From: Planctomycetota bacterium
GTDB taxonomy: Bacteria; Planctomycetota; Planctomycetia; Pirellulales; Pirellulaceae
DNA length: 64,000 nucleotides
Reading direction: 5' to 3'
NCBI GenBank assembly: GCA_016872725.1
Contig: VGZC01000003.1
Span: 124,001 to 188,000, forward strand
A model generated the notes under the pieces. It did not search any database. It worked only from the letters and a program-made list of their open reading frames with translations, and had not been told where the DNA came from. Of this stretch, positions 55,730 through 64,000 are shown piece after piece. Every line of letters starts with the position of its first letter. Position 1 is the stretch's first letter. Position numbers and translations under genes: made by a program.

Positions 55730-57217
55730 ATGGCGGAGGAGGGCGACATCCGATTCGGCGAACTCGCCGAGGAATCGCCGCGGCCCCGCGGCCGACCCGA
55801 GGAGAATCCGCATCTGGCCGTCGTGACGCTGGGCCGTCCCCGCGAGTCGGATCCGACGGTCTATTTCGATCTGGACGCGCTGCGGCAAATGGAGCTCCAC
55901 GCCGCAACCGACGTCGATGTCGAACTCGGCGGCGTCATGCTCGGAGGCCAATACGTCGACGCGGACGGGCGGCCGTTCGTCATCGTGACGCAGGCGATCG
56001 CGGCGGCGCATTACGAGAGCACGCGGGGAAGTTTCAAGTTCACGCACGACACATGGTCCGACATCGCAAGGCAGCGGGCCGAGCATCCGTCCGAGTGGCG
56101 TGTCGTGGGCTGGTACCATACGCATCCCGGCTGGGGCATCTTCCTGTCGGACATGGACCGGTTCATTTGCGACCATTTCTTCAGCCGGCCGCTCGACATC
56201 GCCCTCGTCATCGATCCGCGCCGCGCCGATCGCGGCGTGTTCTGCTGGAGTTCCCAACCCGAAGCGCCGCGCGAGACGGTCCGCTTGGGTGGATTCCATA
56301 TCATGTCCTCGATGTTCCGCGGACACGAATTGGCCGCGCACGTTCATCAATGGGAGTCGGAAATGAGTATGGCTGGTCGACCGGGTTCCGAGTGGGGGCC
56401 GCGCGCCGGGGCGATTCCGCCCGCGCCGCCGCCTTCGCCGATGCCGTTCTGGTTTCCTCTGTCGCTCGCGGGTTCGTTCCTGCTCCAGTTCCTCCTGCTG
56501 GCGATGATCGCGTGGCGCGTCTTGGGATTGCCGGGAATGCCGGAAACGCTCGTACCCTCGCCGACCGATCACTCGGAAGGTCCCTCGCCGATCGCCGATG
56601 CGTCGCGGAACGCGGCGGGCCTCGCATCGAGCCGCGAGGTCGACGCCAAGCTGGCCGTCCTGGACGGCCTGATCCAAACGCAAGGTGGTCCGGAACATGC
56701 CGCCACGGCGCTCGCGGAACAGGCTCGGCGCAACGCGAGCCTAGAAGCCTCGATGCTCGGGCTCGACGCCGCGCGGGCCGAAGCCGAGCGCCAAGCCGCT
56801 CAATCGGCGAAGGAGTCGCGGGAATCCAAGGACACGCTCGAACGGGTTCGCGACGATCTGTCGAGCCGGCTCGCCGAAGCCCAATCCGAACTCCGCGCCC
56901 TCAAGGAACGCAACGCGGCGTTGGGGATCGAGCTCGCGCGGTATCGCGGCGAAACGCCTTCGAACGGCGCCGATGGCCCGTCGACGGCCGATGGCCCGTC
57001 GACGGCCGATGGCCGAACGGCATCGCTTTCCCACCGCACCGTCTGGTGGCTCACGGCCGGCGGACTCGTCCTGTTGTTCGGTTCGGCCGCTCTGGTCACC
57101 GGCGTGTTGACGCTCAGCCGGCGACGGGCGACGATCGATTCGGCGAGCGTCGATCATCCGGGCGCGGACCGATCGAGCCCATCGGCGGCGAGTTCCCATT
57201 CCCATGCGCCCAGGTAA
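55730..57217 (+). CDS. membrane-anchored JAMM (JAB/MPN+) isopeptidase
   Basis: 495 residues. The metalloprotease domain has Glu65 in VELGGVML and the zinc signature WYHTHPGWGIFLSDMD (His130, His132, Asp143), the complete JAMM motif found in deubiquitinases such as Rpn11. After it come TM1 (about 240-267, PLSLAGSFLLQFLLLAMIAW), a coiled coil (about 300-407), a short STADGP repeat, and TM2 (about 438-463). The catalytic domain should be cytoplasmic. It likely removes the Ubl from targets or trims it. ATG 55730 has GGAG seven bases upstream; ATG 55724 overlaps the E1 stop. Confidence 0.88.
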   Translation: MAEEGDIRFGELAEESPRPRGRPEENPHLAVVTLGRPRESDPTVYFDLDALRQMELHAATDVDVELGGVMLGGQYVDADGRPFVIVTQAIAAAHYESTRGSFKFTHDTWSDIARQRAEHPSEWRVVGWYHTHPGWGIFLSDMDRFICDHFFSRPLDIALVIDPRRADRGVFCWSSQPEAPRETVRLGGFHIMSSMFRGHELAAHVHQWESEMSMAGRPGSEWGPRAGAIPPAPPPSPMPFWFPLSLAGSFLLQFLLLAMIAWRVLGLPGMPETLVPSPTDHSEGPSPIADASRNAAGLASSREVDAKLAVLDGLIQTQGGPEHAATALAEQARRNASLEASMLGLDAARAEAERQAAQSAKESRESKDTLERVRDDLSSRLAEAQSELRALKERNAALGIELARYRGETPSNGADGPSTADGPSTADGRTASLSHRTVWWLTAGGLVLLFGSAALVTGVLTLSRRRATIDSASVDHPGADRSSPSAASSHSHAPR

Positions 57218-57253
57218 TGCACCGATCTTCGACACGCGGCGGGGAACGGGTCC

Positions 57254-58057
57254 GTGGACGGTCTGATCGCTTTTCTGTTCCTGATCGCGGCCATCTGGTT
57301 CTTCTTCCGCGCGTTTGGCGGAAGCGGGGGGCCGGTGCGGCGCGACGTGTGGCGCGCGCTGGCTCGCCGCTTCGAAGGCGCCGTCGACAAGAGCCGATGG
57401 CGCGGCGCGAGCGGCGTACGTTTCCGTTACGCCGGATCGGACGTTTTCGTCCGCCAGTCGGCTCGAGGCCGCACGGTCGCGACCGATGCCTGGTTCGATT
57501 GGCCCGACTCGGACTTGCGGCTCCACATCGTCTCGTCGTCCACATCGATCTCATCCGAATCGGTGCGCGGATTGCGGGTCTTCGAGAACCCGCGCGATCC
57601 GTTCCATTGGCGGTTCCGCGTCTTCGCGAACCACACCGACCGCGCCGACGGACTGCTCGGCGAGACCGTCAAGTGGCAGATCGAGCAACTTCGGCAGCAT
57701 TTTCCGAATCGGGGCGTGGAGATCCGCGTCGCGAACGGGCGGCTTCTGGTCCGCAAACGCGTCCTGTTCCACCAACTCTCCGCGCTCGAACGGTTCACGA
57801 AGGACGCCGTGCGGCTCTACGACCAGCTCCTCGTTTCGCAGGCCGACGGCATCGAGATCATCGCGACGGGGACCGAGCCCTCGGGGGTGATCGACTGCCA
57901 GATCTGCGGACAACCGATCGCGTCCGATCTCGTGCGATGCCGACGGTGCGGAACGCCCCATCACCGCGAGTGCTGGGAATACAACGGCGCCTGTTCGGTC
58001 TTCGGCTGCCTGGAAACCGTCTGCGTGCCCGCCCGGGACGGGTCGATCCCCGGATAG
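57254..58057 (+). CDS. membrane-anchored protein with C-terminal RING-like finger (E3 candidate)
   Basis: 267 residues. An N-terminal membrane helix (MDGLIAFLFLIAAIWFFFRAFG) is followed by a globular middle domain I cannot name. The C-terminus is a treble-clef cluster: Cys215, Cys218, Cys229, Cys232, His237, Cys240, Cys247, Cys252 in DCQICGQ, RCRRCGTPHHREC and CSVFGC. This matches the prokaryotic RING family found in Ubl operons, and is the best candidate for the ligase (E3-like) component. The start is GTG 57254, 36 bases after the JAMM stop. Confidence 0.8.
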   Translation: MDGLIAFLFLIAAIWFFFRAFGGSGGPVRRDVWRALARRFEGAVDKSRWRGASGVRFRYAGSDVFVRQSARGRTVATDAWFDWPDSDLRLHIVSSSTSISSESVRGLRVFENPRDPFHWRFRVFANHTDRADGLLGETVKWQIEQLRQHFPNRGVEIRVANGRLLVRKRVLFHQLSALERFTKDAVRLYDQLLVSQADGIEIIATGTEPSGVIDCQICGQPIASDLVRCRRCGTPHHRECWEYNGACSVFGCLETVCVPARDGSIPG

Positions 58058-58070
58058 GGAACCGGCCGCG

Positions 58071-59366
58071 TCAGGCGATGCAGTCGATCATGGGGAAGGC
58101 CTGGCCAAGGATCGGCTCGGCGGGGATCCCCATCCATTTCTCGAGCACGCTCGCGTACATGCCGCGGAAATCCTGCGTGTGCTTGAGGCTCCAGCCCGTC
58201 GGAATCAGCTCTTCCTTCTTGAGGCTCGGATGGGCGCCGTGGATGCCCGGTTTGACGCCTGGTCCCAACAGGAACTGCGCGCCGCCCGCCGAATGGTCGG
58301 TGCCTTGGCTGCCGTTCTCGAGCGTCGTGCGGCTGAATTCGCTCATCGTCATCATGAGGACGCGTTGGGCCTGGCCCTGCGCCTTCAGGTCCTTGAAGAA
58401 GGCCGTCGTCGCGTCGTTGACGGCGGCCATCAGGCTGTCGTGCTGCGCGCGCTGACCGCTGTGTGTGTCGAATCCGCCGATATGCACCCAGTACACGCGC
58501 GTCGACAGGCCGCCCGCGATCAAACCCGCGATGATCCGAAACTGGCTCGCCAATCCGTTGTTCGCCGGATATTCGATCTTCGGCTTGTAGTCGCCCGACA
58601 TGCGGCGGATCTGCTCGCTCGCCGCGTTCGCGGCCGCCGCCGTGCCGTTGACCCAATCGACCTGGGCGCTCGACTCCATCGGCTTAATCTCGTGGAGCTT
58701 CTTATAGAGATTGACGCGACGCTCGTCGTTTCGGTCACCGACGAACCGGAATCCTTCGGGATGCGACATCACGAGTCCCGGATGTTCGCCGCCGGCGATC
58801 GCCCAAGGCATGGTCGCCGGCCACGCGCCGCCGATGGCGAGCGTCAGTACGGGGTCGGGGTTGCCTTTGAACGCGTGATCGATCGCCCGGCCGACCCACC
58901 CGTGCACGACGTCGGTCGTTTGAAGGCCCGCGTCGCCGCCGACGGAACGCCGCGAGCGGGGATCGCCGCCGAACCAGATGTCGCACGCCGTGAAGTGGCT
59001 GTAGTTGGGATTCGGATAGCCGAGCCCGGGGAGAGCCGCGAAAGCGCCCTCGTCGAGCATTTCCTTCCAACCCTTGAGGTTCGGGTGGAGCCCCAATTCA
59101 TCGTTGATCTTGATGACCTCCTCATCCTTGATCCGCGTGTGGTTGCGGTGCTCGTGGTACTCCTTGTGCCCGTACGGCACCAGGGCGCTCAGCGCATCGT
59201 GGCCGCCGCCGAATTGAAGGACCACGGTGACCCGATGACCTCCGTCGGCTTCGGCCGCCGCCACCGGATTCCGGCGCAGGAATTCGGGAAGCATGCAACC
59301 CACGCCGAGCGCGCCGAGGCTCTGGGCGAGAAAACGCCGACGATCCGCCATCCCCAATCGTGCCAT
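58071..59366 (-). CDS. Tat-exported DUF1501 protein
   Basis: 431 residues. A Tat signal is visible (MADRRRFLAQSLGALGVGCM). DUF1501 features follow: VTVVLQFGGGHDALSALVPYG, ELGLHPNLKGWKEML, YWVHIGGFDTHSGQRAQHDS and MMTMSEFSRTTLENGSQGTDHSAGG. The family is related to the sulfatase/phosphatase superfamily and is very abundant in planctomycetes, with no proven reaction. AGGAGG lies eleven bases upstream of ATG 59366. It lies 168 bases after the DUF1800 stop, on the same strand. Confidence 0.9.
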   Translation of the reverse strand: MARLGMADRRRFLAQSLGALGVGCMLPEFLRRNPVAAAEADGGHRVTVVLQFGGGHDALSALVPYGHKEYHEHRNHTRIKDEEVIKINDELGLHPNLKGWKEMLDEGAFAALPGLGYPNPNYSHFTACDIWFGGDPRSRRSVGGDAGLQTTDVVHGWVGRAIDHAFKGNPDPVLTLAIGGAWPATMPWAIAGGEHPGLVMSHPEGFRFVGDRNDERRVNLYKKLHEIKPMESSAQVDWVNGTAAAANAASEQIRRMSGDYKPKIEYPANNGLASQFRIIAGLIAGGLSTRVYWVHIGGFDTHSGQRAQHDSLMAAVNDATTAFFKDLKAQGQAQRVLMMTMSEFSRTTLENGSQGTDHSAGGAQFLLGPGVKPGIHGAHPSLKKEELIPTGWSLKHTQDFRGMYASVLEKWMGIPAEPILGQAFPMIDCIA

Positions 59367-59534
59367 GGTCCCACCTCCTGATCGAATGGTTCGAGTCAAC
59401 ACCGCATACGACGCACCGGCCGCGTTCCTTCCGGGAACGCACGGCCGGTCCGCATGTCTCACCGATCCACACCAGACTGTTCCAACAACAATCGTCGTCG
59501 CACGACATCGTCGCGCATCATCCTTGAACCGACG

Positions 59535-61904
59535 TCAACCCACTTGGTATTCGGGAATGCTCATCAACATGACCAGCAAGGCCCGCAGGCGGGCGTTGAT
59601 CTGGTCCTTTTGCGCGGCCCACTCGGTCGAAGGCGGAAGGTCGCCGAGGAACTCGATCAAGGCCTGTCGTTTCTCGGGGCTCACGCCGGTCAGCAGGGAT
59701 CGTTGGATCAGGTGATCGACGACTTCCGACGCGTTCATGAGCGTCGTGCCCTGCAGGTTCGCGACGATATCCACGTCGCCCCGCTCCACCATATTGGCCA
59801 CATAGTTGTACCGATTCAAGATGCGTTCGGCGTTGATCCAGTCGGCTCCTTCGGCCCAACCCGCGACGCTCGGCGGCTCGAACAGGGTCTGGCCCATGGT
59901 GGAGCAGCCCGCGTCGAGGTGTCCATAGTCGACATTGGTCAGGTTCAGGATCTTGATCGTGCCGACCATCAGCTCGACCGGACTCTTGATCTGTCGCCCC
60001 ATGACGGCCGGATTGTAGAACTCCTCGGAGAGGAACAGATTCCGGAGCAGGGGCCGGACTTCATAGCTGTTTTCGCGCAGCACGTGCGCCATGCGATCGA
60101 CGATCTGGGGGTCGGGCGACCGGTTTGCGAAGTACTCGTAGAGCTTTTTCGCGACGTACCGCGCCGTGTGGGGATTGGCGAGGATGACATCGACCGCCTC
60201 GTGCGGGCCCATGACCCGCGTCTGGCCGAGCAGCGTCTTTTCGCCGAAGTCGTGCTGGGCGGCGTTGAACCGGAATTGGCCCGACCAGTAGTCGACCGTG
60301 TAGCCGGTCAGCGATCGCGTGTCGCCGTCCCGCACGTCTTTTTCCGAATAGCCGTCGGGTTTGTAGTTGGCGCTGTTCTCTTCGCCGAGCGAGAACAGTT
60401 CGAGGACTTCGCGGCCGAGGTTCTCGTTGACGTTTCCTTTTTGGTTCTGATGGTTGTCGAGGTACCAGATCATCGCCGGATCCTGGACGATTCCGTGCAG
60501 GAGGGCATCGAACTTATCGACGTTGCGGCGGAGCATTTCGTTCTGTTGGTGCAGGATGAGCACTTCCTGAACGCCGGTGGTCACGGTGAGTTTGGAGAAT
60601 CCGGTGGCGAAGTGGTCATGCCAGAAGAGGGTCAGTTTCTCTTCGAGCGGCCGTTTCGATTCGACGATGCGGCGCAGCCACCAGTGCCGGAGGGCCGTGA
60701 TCTGGGCGCGGTGCCCGTTCTGTCGGTCGGCCCACATTTTGTCCCGAGCGGCCTGATGCAGGCGCTGTTCGTACGCCATCCATCGTTGGGTCGCGGGAAC
60801 GGAGAATTGGAGTTGGGTCGTCGGCTGCCGCTGGAATTCGACGAGGAGATCGACGGCGTCGTAGGGTCCCATGGCGACGAGCGTTTGGATTTCCTGGGGT
60901 GTTCCGCCGAAACCCGCTCGGAAGAGCAGGTGGCGCGCCTTGGCGTAATCCCACGAGGCGGCGGTGATCGGTTTGAGCCCATCGAGGGCTTCGGCGTCGG
61001 TGAACGCGCGGGCTTCCTTCGAGGCGGCGATCGCGGCCGTCTTTTCATTCACGGCCGTTTCCGCGGCCGCCTTCTCGGCGTTGACCGCATCAAGAGCCGC
61101 CTTGGCTTCGGCGAGTTTCGCGGCTCCTTCGACCGCCGCCTTGTCCTTGTCGGCGAGATCCTTTTCCGCGGCGACCCGATCCTGTTCGCCTTTCGCGGCG
61201 GCCTCGGCGAGCGCCTTCTTCTTCTCGGCGTCTTGCTCGGCGTTCGCGGCGTCGGCGGCCGCCTTGGCGGCTTGGGTCTTTTCGGCCAGGACCGGTTCGG
61301 CGGCCGTTTTCGCGGCGGCCGAATCGGTCGCGACTTTTTGAGCGGCCGCGAGCGCTTCGGCCGCCTTGGCGGCGGCCGCCCCTTTTTCGGCGAGCGTCCG
61401 TTCGGCCTGTCCCCGTTCGTTCACGGCCCCTTCGACGGCGACACGGGCCGCCCAGGCCTTTTCCGCGACGACGCGCCGCCTCGCGGCGGTCGCGGCGGCC
61501 GTCTTTTTCGCAAGGTCCTCGTCGGCCGCCGCCTTCTCGGTCTGGACCGGCTTGATCGCTTCCTGGAGCGCGGCGATCGCCTGCTGGGCGGCGTCGAACG
61601 CGCGTTGGGCCTGTGCCTTCGCGTCTCCCTCGGTGGCGTCGAGCGCCGCTTTCGCTTTCGCCGCCGCGTCCTCCGCCGCCTTCACCGCGGCCGTCACGGC
61701 GTCGAGCACGGCGGCCTTGGCCGCCACGACCTGTTCCGCCGCCCCTTGTTCGGCTTGCGTCGCCGCGACCGCCTGTTCCGCCTCCGCCAACGGAGTCGGC
61801 GCCTGAGCGCCCGCGGGCTCCGCAATCAGGACCATGCTCACCAGGGCTACGCCAATCGACATCGCTCGCGCGCCGAGAATCCGTTGTACGATGGTTTGTT
61901 TCAC
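59535..61904 (-). CDS. secreted DUF1800 protein with long Ala-rich coiled coil
   Basis: 789 residues. The start is GTG 61904, chosen for a strong GGGGAGGAA upstream and a good signal peptide (RAMSIGVALVSMVLIAEPAGAQA). Residues about 35-320 are an Ala/Lys/Glu heptad-rich coiled coil built from AAAKAAEALAAAQK-type units. DUF1800 then runs from about 340: YAKARHLLFRAGFGGTPQEI, LTLFWHDHFATGFSKL, LGREVLELFSLGEE, and VGTIKILNLTNVDYGHLD. DUF1800 is usually paired with DUF1501, which is the next gene here. The long coil in front is unusual and might anchor or cluster the protein in the envelope. Confidence 0.9.
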   Translation of the reverse strand: MKQTIVQRILGARAMSIGVALVSMVLIAEPAGAQAPTPLAEAEQAVAATQAEQGAAEQVVAAKAAVLDAVTAAVKAAEDAAAKAKAALDATEGDAKAQAQRAFDAAQQAIAALQEAIKPVQTEKAAADEDLAKKTAAATAARRRVVAEKAWAARVAVEGAVNERGQAERTLAEKGAAAAKAAEALAAAQKVATDSAAAKTAAEPVLAEKTQAAKAAADAANAEQDAEKKKALAEAAAKGEQDRVAAEKDLADKDKAAVEGAAKLAEAKAALDAVNAEKAAAETAVNEKTAAIAASKEARAFTDAEALDGLKPITAASWDYAKARHLLFRAGFGGTPQEIQTLVAMGPYDAVDLLVEFQRQPTTQLQFSVPATQRWMAYEQRLHQAARDKMWADRQNGHRAQITALRHWWLRRIVESKRPLEEKLTLFWHDHFATGFSKLTVTTGVQEVLILHQQNEMLRRNVDKFDALLHGIVQDPAMIWYLDNHQNQKGNVNENLGREVLELFSLGEENSANYKPDGYSEKDVRDGDTRSLTGYTVDYWSGQFRFNAAQHDFGEKTLLGQTRVMGPHEAVDVILANPHTARYVAKKLYEYFANRSPDPQIVDRMAHVLRENSYEVRPLLRNLFLSEEFYNPAVMGRQIKSPVELMVGTIKILNLTNVDYGHLDAGCSTMGQTLFEPPSVAGWAEGADWINAERILNRYNYVANMVERGDVDIVANLQGTTLMNASEVVDHLIQRSLLTGVSPEKRQALIEFLGDLPPSTEWAAQKDQINARLRALLVMLMSIPEYQVG

Positions 61905-62085
61905 GATCGATTCCTCCCCTTGTCCGCCGCCCCTTCCGCCGTTCCAAACCTCAATACCCAAATAACCAGAAACCGACGACCCCGCCACTCCAACCCCCAA
62001 CATCGATCCAGTCCGGCGTCCGATCCGCGACGATTGACAAGTCTAGCTCTTGGAAAGGACCGATTGCAAACAGGTGTTTCCCCAC

Positions 62086-63798
62086 TTATTTGTTCGGTCC
62101 CCACGCATGGCCGGCGAATGCCTCGATGTTGGAGTAGTCCTGGCGCCACGTTGTATACATGACTCCGGCGGCCCCGGCTCGCTCGCGCCGCGCGACATCG
62201 AGCCAATCGGTGATCCGCGCGGGGTCCGCGTCGTAGTAGCCCGCGAGCACCTGAGCGTGTCCTCGGTCCCGGAACCAGGACAAGCTCGCCGCCGCCTTTC
62301 CGCTGTTCCAATTGATGATCCACATATCGCGGGGAAGGCCTTCCCAGGATCCGGTCAGGTCCCCGTTGACCAAATAGAACGGAGCGGCGGACGCATTGTG
62401 GTTCGGGTCGAACATGTCGGACCAGACGCAGAGCCGGGCCGTCGGGTTGACTCGCCGGATGGCGGCGACGCACTGGCGCATGTTGTCGGCGAGCAGGTGG
62501 CCCGCGGACCGTCCGTCGCGCCGGCACGCGTCGCACCAATTGGCCACGCGGATTTCATCGTGCGAAAGGAAGTACCAACGGGGCCCGAACAACCGCTCGA
62601 CGTTCCGTACCTGTTCCTCGATGATGCGGAACACGTCGGGCTCCGCGAGGCAGCAGCAAACCTGTTGGTCGTAGATCGTCAGTGTGTGGAAGAAGCTGAC
62701 GCGCAGGGCGGCGCCGTTTTCGATCCGCGAGCCGGGGAGGATGCGGATGGCGGGCGGTTCGTGGTAGACGTCGAAACTGCCTTCGTACGGAACGCGGCCC
62801 ATTTTGGGATCGGAGAGTTCGGCGAAGTCCCGACCCTCGACGAGGTCCCTGTTATCACTCGTCTGGATGCGAAGCGGGCAGCCCGTGCGGCGGACGAGGT
62901 TGACCAGCGCGGTTTCCTCGCAGGCGACGTCGTCCATCCAAAGGCGACCACCGCGGAGGCCCCAGGTTCCGCAGTACAATCGCACGGTCTCGTTGTCGAG
63001 GCTGTTGAAGACGACATGGTGTTCGGTCCAATCCTGATCGCGTTGGACGCCGAGATTCGCATGGGAGAGCACGCGGCCGTCGGCGCCCATCGCGAAGAGC
63101 CGCACGTCCTGGGCCGCCTCGAATCCCGCCGTCTTGATCCAGACCGACGCGTGGAATTGGCGTCGCGGCGCGACGCGGAACGCCTTGGCGACGCGCGCGT
63201 TTTGATAGTCACCCGGCTCCTTGCGCTCCCAACGCAGCGCTCGGCCGCCGCTGTGCCGCGCATGGGCGTCCGCGAAGCTCAGCGATCCCGGTCCGTCCTG
63301 CATGTCCCAGCCCTCGACCGCGTCCCCGTCGGATCGCTCGAAGCCGCCCCCCGGAATCAGCGGATCCGGCCGCGCCGCGAGGACCGCCGCGCCGTCGCGG
63401 ACGACGAACGGAGCATCGCGGACGGGCAGACCTTCGGCGAGATTCGGATTGTGGGCGAGCAGTCCGTCGCTGTAGCCGATCGGCGCGACGGTCGGAATCA
63501 GCTCCATGCGGAGTTCCGCGCAGAGCCGCTTTACCTGTTCGGCGTGCGCGCGATAGTGATCGGGGACGCGGTCGAGGATGTTGAGCTTATAGTCGGCGAG
63601 CACGACGCCGTTGTAACCGGCCGCGGCCGCGCGCCGGATCACGTCCGTCGCCTTCGGGACGTTGTCGGCCACCTGCAGGTTCATCGCCAGATAGACCCAA
63701 CGCTGCTCGAGTTCGTCCTCGGCGCGCAGCCGCTCGTGGAACGCCGCGAGTCCAATCGCGGCGACAAGCAAGACCGTCCGTTTCGTCGAATGAGCCAT
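62086..63798 (-). CDS. secreted TIM-barrel/sandwich protein, glycosidase-like
   Basis: 570 residues with a signal peptide (RTVLLVAAIGLAAFHERL). A TIM-barrel-like start (TDVIRRAAAAGYNGVVLADYKL) is interrupted by a carbohydrate-binding-like beta-sandwich (about 150-300, with RFHASVWIKTAGF-type strands). The barrel then resumes with YFLSHDEIRVANWCDACRR, typical of glycoside-hydrolase-like families of planctomycetes. The Asp-Glu in SHDEI is the most likely acid residue pair. No family number is claimed. The start at 63798 gives MAHSTKRT. Confidence 0.75.
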   Translation of the reverse strand: MAHSTKRTVLLVAAIGLAAFHERLRAEDELEQRWVYLAMNLQVADNVPKATDVIRRAAAAGYNGVVLADYKLNILDRVPDHYRAHAEQVKRLCAELRMELIPTVAPIGYSDGLLAHNPNLAEGLPVRDAPFVVRDGAAVLAARPDPLIPGGGFERSDGDAVEGWDMQDGPGSLSFADAHARHSGGRALRWERKEPGDYQNARVAKAFRVAPRRQFHASVWIKTAGFEAAQDVRLFAMGADGRVLSHANLGVQRDQDWTEHHVVFNSLDNETVRLYCGTWGLRGGRLWMDDVACEETALVNLVRRTGCPLRIQTSDNRDLVEGRDFAELSDPKMGRVPYEGSFDVYHEPPAIRILPGSRIENGAALRVSFFHTLTIYDQQVCCCLAEPDVFRIIEEQVRNVERLFGPRWYFLSHDEIRVANWCDACRRDGRSAGHLLADNMRQCVAAIRRVNPTARLCVWSDMFDPNHNASAAPFYLVNGDLTGSWEGLPRDMWIINWNSGKAAASLSWFRDRGHAQVLAGYYDADPARITDWLDVARRERAGAAGVMYTTWRQDYSNIEAFAGHAWGPNK

Positions 63799-63839
63799 CG
63801 TCGGAATCGCCTTGCGCGTGAGCGAGGAATAACACGGGT

Positions 63840-64000
63840 CTAGGGCGCGGTCCCGTCGGGCCATCGAAAATCGCCCAGGAAGAGCTGACTTGAATGGTCG
63901 GCGGTCCGAGTGCTCGTCCAAAGGAGTTTCGCGCCGTCCGGTGAGAAGACGGGCAACACGTCCGCGCTCGGCGAATCGGTGACGCGGACCGGCGGATCGA
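63840..64000 (-). CDS. 3' end of a PD40/TolB-like beta-propeller gene
   Basis: Partial gene running off the right window edge; 52 residues remain. The last codons read VFSPDGAKLLWTSTR, then QLFLGDF, which is the blade signature of PD40/TolB-like repeats (F-SPDG--L-W-S-R). The stop TAG is at 63842-63840, 41 bases upstream of the glycosidase-like gene, so the two are probably in one transcript. Function cannot be assigned from this fragment. Confidence 0.72.
   Translation of the reverse strand, partial: DPPVRVTDSPSADVLPVFSPDGAKLLWTSTRTADHSSQLFLGDFRWPDGTAP

Noticed and set aside
54366-55907. A 513-codon minus-strand frame opposite the E1 and JAMM genes
   Set aside because: Antisense to clearly conserved E1/JAMM codons, no recognisable domain.
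59454-62162. A 900-codon open frame on the plus strand across the DUF1800 gene
   Set aside because: It is antisense to the coiled-coil/DUF1800 coding sequence and has Arg/Gly/Asp-rich composition with no motif, as expected from a high-GC antisense frame.

Overview
The window is a high-GC chromosomal segment of a bacterium that looks like a member of the Planctomycetota. Supporting this are a BBP2-type outer-membrane porin, DUF1800/DUF1501 and DUF1080 secreted proteins, PQQ-repeat and CxxCH-bearing secreted proteins, several short lipoproteins of a planctomycete style, and a ubiquitin-like conjugation cassette. The assignment rests on protein families only; no rRNA or tRNA gene is visible. Gene density is high, start codons are often GTG, and many neighbours overlap by 4 to 11 bases.

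Region 1 (1-25 kb) is mostly core genome. It holds polA-coaE-rho-ribH, then ftsY facing nusB, a BBP2 porin, a P-II protein preceded by a near-perfect sigma-54 promoter, manA, tatC, an overlapping rluB-pyrK-nagA run, a UbiB/ABC1 kinase, rpmE-prfA-prmC (RF1 followed by the methylase that modifies it), a degenerate GGDEF protein behind galE, and a Xer-type recombinase.

Region 2 (24.6-42 kb) is accessory and largely exported: a Tat-type sulfite-oxidase-like molybdoenzyme overlapping an amidohydrolase, a cupredoxin, esterases, a PHP phosphatase, a PQQ propeller protein and a DUF1080 protein. Two arrays of a roughly 75-bp repeat with two hairpins per unit bracket a small membrane-protein gene, and the second array ends exactly at the DUF1080 start codon. 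Next come a gutted SelO relic and a minus-strand run of ceramidase-like, enolase-superfamily, terpenoid-cyclase-like and rtcB genes.

Region 3 (42-51 kb) returns to housekeeping and signalling: rnhA, a CxxCH-bearing membrane histidine kinase, priA, nadD, a soluble histidine kinase, and two conserved genes of unknown function.

Region 4 (51-58 kb) is the most interesting part. A lipoprotein transglutaminase is followed on the same strand by a YukD-like ubiquitin-fold protein, an E2-like protein with HPN and a catalytic Cys, a ThiF/E1-like adenylyltransferase, a JAMM isopeptidase with two membrane segments, and a membrane-anchored protein with a C-terminal RING-like zinc cluster. This is a complete set of parts for making and removing ubiquitin-like conjugates, with the eraser and the putative ligase both at the membrane.

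Region 5 (58-64 kb) encodes exported minus-strand proteins: a DUF1501 Tat substrate, a DUF1800 protein with a long Ala-rich coiled coil, a glycosidase-like secreted protein, and the 3' end of a PD40/TolB-like gene cut by the window edge.
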